Of a DNA stretch of 7,899 bases, positions 6,932-7,899 are shown one piece after another. The translations under genes and the position numbers were made by a program. The notes beneath the pieces were generated by a model. It ran no database searches. It was not told where the DNA came from and worked only from the letters and a program-made list of their open reading frames with translations. Position 1 is the first letter of the stretch, and each line of letters begins with the position of its first letter. The DNA comes from Crenothrix polyspora (GTDB taxonomy: Bacteria > Pseudomonadota > Gammaproteobacteria > Methylococcales > Methylomonadaceae): assembly GCA_945903675.1 (NCBI GenBank), contig CAMDOP010000142.1, positions 1-7,899 on the forward strand, given 5' to 3'.

Positions 6932-7027
6932 GTTTGATGCCTTAGCTGGCGCTTTGATCTGTTAAGTCAGCGGATTATCATCCTACTTGTCAATAGAGCG
7001 CCTAACAGGATGGCTAGAACATCAAAC
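6932..7027. repeat. Imperfect inverted repeat of about 96 bases
   Basis: GTTTGATG (6932-6939) is the exact reverse complement of CATCAAAC (7020-7027), and GGCGCT (6948-6953) that of AGCGCC (6997-7002). The two pairs nest in the same order, so the stretch can fold into a long interrupted stem; a further pair, CATCCT/AGGATG (6979-7012), is an alternative. It contains no gene and abuts the tandem array. It could be a small palindromic mobile element or a degraded terminator of the transferase gene; no T-run is seen. Confidence 0.4.
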
Positions 7028-7033
7028 CGATGT

Positions 7034-7354
7034 GAGCTGACCCTAAACAATATTGAATCGATGAGAGGAGCACTGAGCTGACCCTAAAGAGCATTGAATC
7101 GATGAGAAGTACATTGAGCTGACCCTAAGCAACATTGAATCGATAAGAAGTACACTGAGCTGATCCTAAACAACAGTGAATCGACGAGAAGTACACTGAG
7201 TTGGCCCTAAACAACATTGTATCGATGAGAAGTACACTGAGCTGATCCTAAACAACGTTGAATCGATGAGAAGTACACTGAGCTGATCTTAAACAACGTT
7301 GAATCGATGAGAAGTACACTGAGCTGATCCTAAACAACATTGAATCGATGAGAA
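7034..7354. repeat. Tandem array of a 41-base unit, 7 complete copies plus 34 bases
   Basis: Units start at 7034, 7075, 7116, 7157, 7198, 7239, 7280 and 7321, an exact period of 41 with no insertions or deletions. Each begins GAGCTG or a variant and contains a core like GAATCGATGAGAAG. Hand-counted differences from the majority unit are 5, 4, 3, 2, 4, 1 and 2, and 0 for the last, partial copy, so the array is most uniform at its right end. A shorter decayed copy seems to lie just to the left (7019-7033). There are no spacers, so it is not a CRISPR array. The period is not a multiple of three and stop codons recur, so it is not coding. The function is unknown. Confidence 0.95.
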
Positions 7355-7412
7355 AATAATGAGGTCGCTATCGCGACGATTATTTGAATCGGGTTATCGC
7401 ACCCGAAGGCGA

Positions 7413-7446
7413 GATACTTTCTTTTGCTCCGCCAAAAGAAAGTATC
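7413..7446. repeat. Perfect 14-pair hairpin with six-base loop
   Basis: GATACTTTCTTTTG (7413-7426) is the exact reverse complement of CAAAAGAAAGTATC (7433-7446); the loop is CTCCGC. No T-run follows on either strand, so it is not a standard intrinsic terminator. It is the third member of the hairpin cluster. Confidence 0.9.
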
Positions 7447-7485
7447 CAAAGAAAAGGCGGCTCGATTGCCGCTTCTTCTTGCTCT

Positions 7486-7523
7486 CCTACCGCCGCGCGG
7501 CTTCCATGCCGCGCGGCGGTAGG
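7486..7523. repeat. Perfect 16-pair GC-rich hairpin with six-base loop
   Basis: Positions 7486-7501 pair without mismatch with 7508-7523 around the loop TTCCAT; the core is CCGCCGCGCGGC. A G-T wobble could extend it by one pair. It is the strongest secondary structure in the window and should form readily in RNA or in single-stranded DNA. Without a T-run it is not a typical terminator, though it could slow RNA polymerase or block exonucleases. Confidence 0.92.
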
Positions 7524-7634
7524 GCTAATCCCAACAAAACCTGCGGTGCTCGGCGCGGCAAACGAGAGTAAAACCTCGTTACTGCGTAACATCAGCGATC
7601 CATTCCCCAGAAAGCGGGGAAAAGTGTTGTAATT

Positions 7635-7679
7635 GCGCTCATAAAATTATATTTATTTTCAATCAGTTAAAATGAGCGC
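7635..7679. terminator. Inverted repeat after the methyltransferase gene, possible terminator
   Basis: GCGCTCAT (7635-7642) and ATGAGCGC (7672-7679) are perfect reverse complements around 29 AT-rich bases. The pair lies eight bases beyond the stop codon of the - strand gene, where a terminator is expected. The long loop and lack of a clear T-run make a Rho-independent terminator doubtful. It could also mark the ends of a small element. Confidence 0.3.
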
Positions 7680-7687
7680 CTTGAGAG

Positions 7688-7899
7688 TTACTTAGGCTTA
7701 ATAAATTTAATAGTCATTCTGTCGCTTTCTCCTATCGCTTCATAAAGCTCACGATCTTGGTCTTTTAAAGCCCAAGTGGGCGGTAAGGTCCAGACGCCTT
7801 TAGGATAGTTTTTCTTATCCTTATGGTTGGCATTAATTTCTGATTTTTCTAAAAACTCAAAGCCGGCGCTTCTAGCCAAAGCAATCACATCATCTTCAT
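7688..7899 (-). CDS. Class I SAM-dependent methyltransferase, C-terminal part (COG4798-like), cut by window edge
   Basis: Only the last 70 codons or so are present; the frame stays open to the right edge, so the start and the SAM-binding domain lie outside. The visible part begins EDDVIALARSAGFEF, the usual last helix and strand of a Rossmann methyltransferase, then SEINANHKDKKNYPKGVWTL with PP after it, and ends with ESDRMTIKFIKPK. The N.NPKD...YPKGVWTLPP and GESDRMTLKF patterns are, from memory, typical of the COG4798 group of predicted methyltransferases; the substrate of that group is not known to me. A GTG at 7888 is not a credible start because conserved sequence continues upstream of it. 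The stop is TAA (7690-7688 on the - strand). Confidence 0.75.
   Translation of the reverse strand, partial: EDDVIALARSAGFEFLEKSEINANHKDKKNYPKGVWTLPPTWALKDQDRELYEAIGESDRMTIKFIKPK

Larger units (their letters stand above)
7354..7621. repeat. Cluster of seven hairpins, likely a mosaic dispersed intergenic repeat
   Basis: Stems in order: AAATAAT/ATTATTT enclosing GTCGC/GCGAC (7354-7385); TCGGGT/ACCCGA (7389-7406); a 14-pair stem (7413-7446); GCGGC/GCCGC (7457-7472); a 16-pair stem (7486-7523); AACGAG/CTCGTT (7561-7580), overlapping the alternative GTTAC/GTAAC (7578-7590); TTCCCC/GGGGAA (7603-7621). The second to fifth all have six-base loops. Reading frames across the block occur on both strands and overlap one another, so they look like by-products of the palindromes. 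Segments like CAAAAGAAAGTATCC are, from memory, widespread in intergenic DNA of many gammaproteobacteria. The region is much richer in G+C than the AT-rich sequence on its right. Confidence 0.8.

Noticed and set aside
7034..7354. CRISPR array.
   Set aside because: The units follow one another with no unique spacers, and no cas gene is in the window.
7359..7632. Reading frames of 70-82 codons on both strands (7359-7571 +, 7384-7632 +, 7380-7592 -).
   Set aside because: They overlap one another in different frames and run through perfect palindromes, show no family motif and have no convincing ribosome binding site. Open frames here are a side effect of the GC-rich hairpins.

Overview
The window looks like a stretch of a gammaproteobacterial chromosome. 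SucC and SucD are close to the E. coli proteins in length (388 and 288 residues) and motifs. A PabB-type synthase is translationally joined to an amino-acid-kinase gene whose visible motifs resemble MfnE, an enzyme of methanofuran/methylofuran synthesis. If that resemblance holds, the host could be a methylotroph or methanotroph, but one gene pair does not prove it.

Layout on the + strand from the left: about 126 bases with no supported gene and a good ribosome binding site; sucC and sucD with a 4-base overlap; a small AT-rich toxin-antitoxin pair (Phd/YefM-type antitoxin and PIN-domain toxin, overlapping by 17 bases), which follows sucD by only 32 bases that contain a perfect 12-base palindrome; then pabB and the MfnE-like kinase, overlapping by 4 bases. 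A short intergenic region holds a hairpin of a dispersed-repeat type. On the - strand follows a secreted outer-membrane beta-barrel protein, AT-rich and with Asn/Ser-rich loops. A divergent AT-rich region of about 320 bases separates it from a + strand glutathione S-transferase-family gene. The right end holds the C-terminal part of a - strand SAM-dependent methyltransferase of the COG4798 type, cut by the window edge.

The most unusual part is 6900-7687, nearly 800 bases without a believable gene. It has three parts side by side: an imperfect inverted repeat (6932-7027), a tandem array of a 41-base unit (seven complete copies and one of 34 bases, 7034-7354), and a block of at least seven hairpins (7354-7621) that includes perfect stems of 14 and 16 base pairs. 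The array units are most alike at the right end, where they touch the hairpin block. Open reading frames in this block lie in several frames on both strands across the same palindromes and look spurious.

Functionally, sucCD is the substrate-level phosphorylation step of the TCA cycle. PabB with the kinase suggests supply of pterin or furan C1 carriers. The toxin-antitoxin pair looks like an acquired cassette. The outer-membrane protein, the transferase and the methyltransferase appear to be unlinked single genes.
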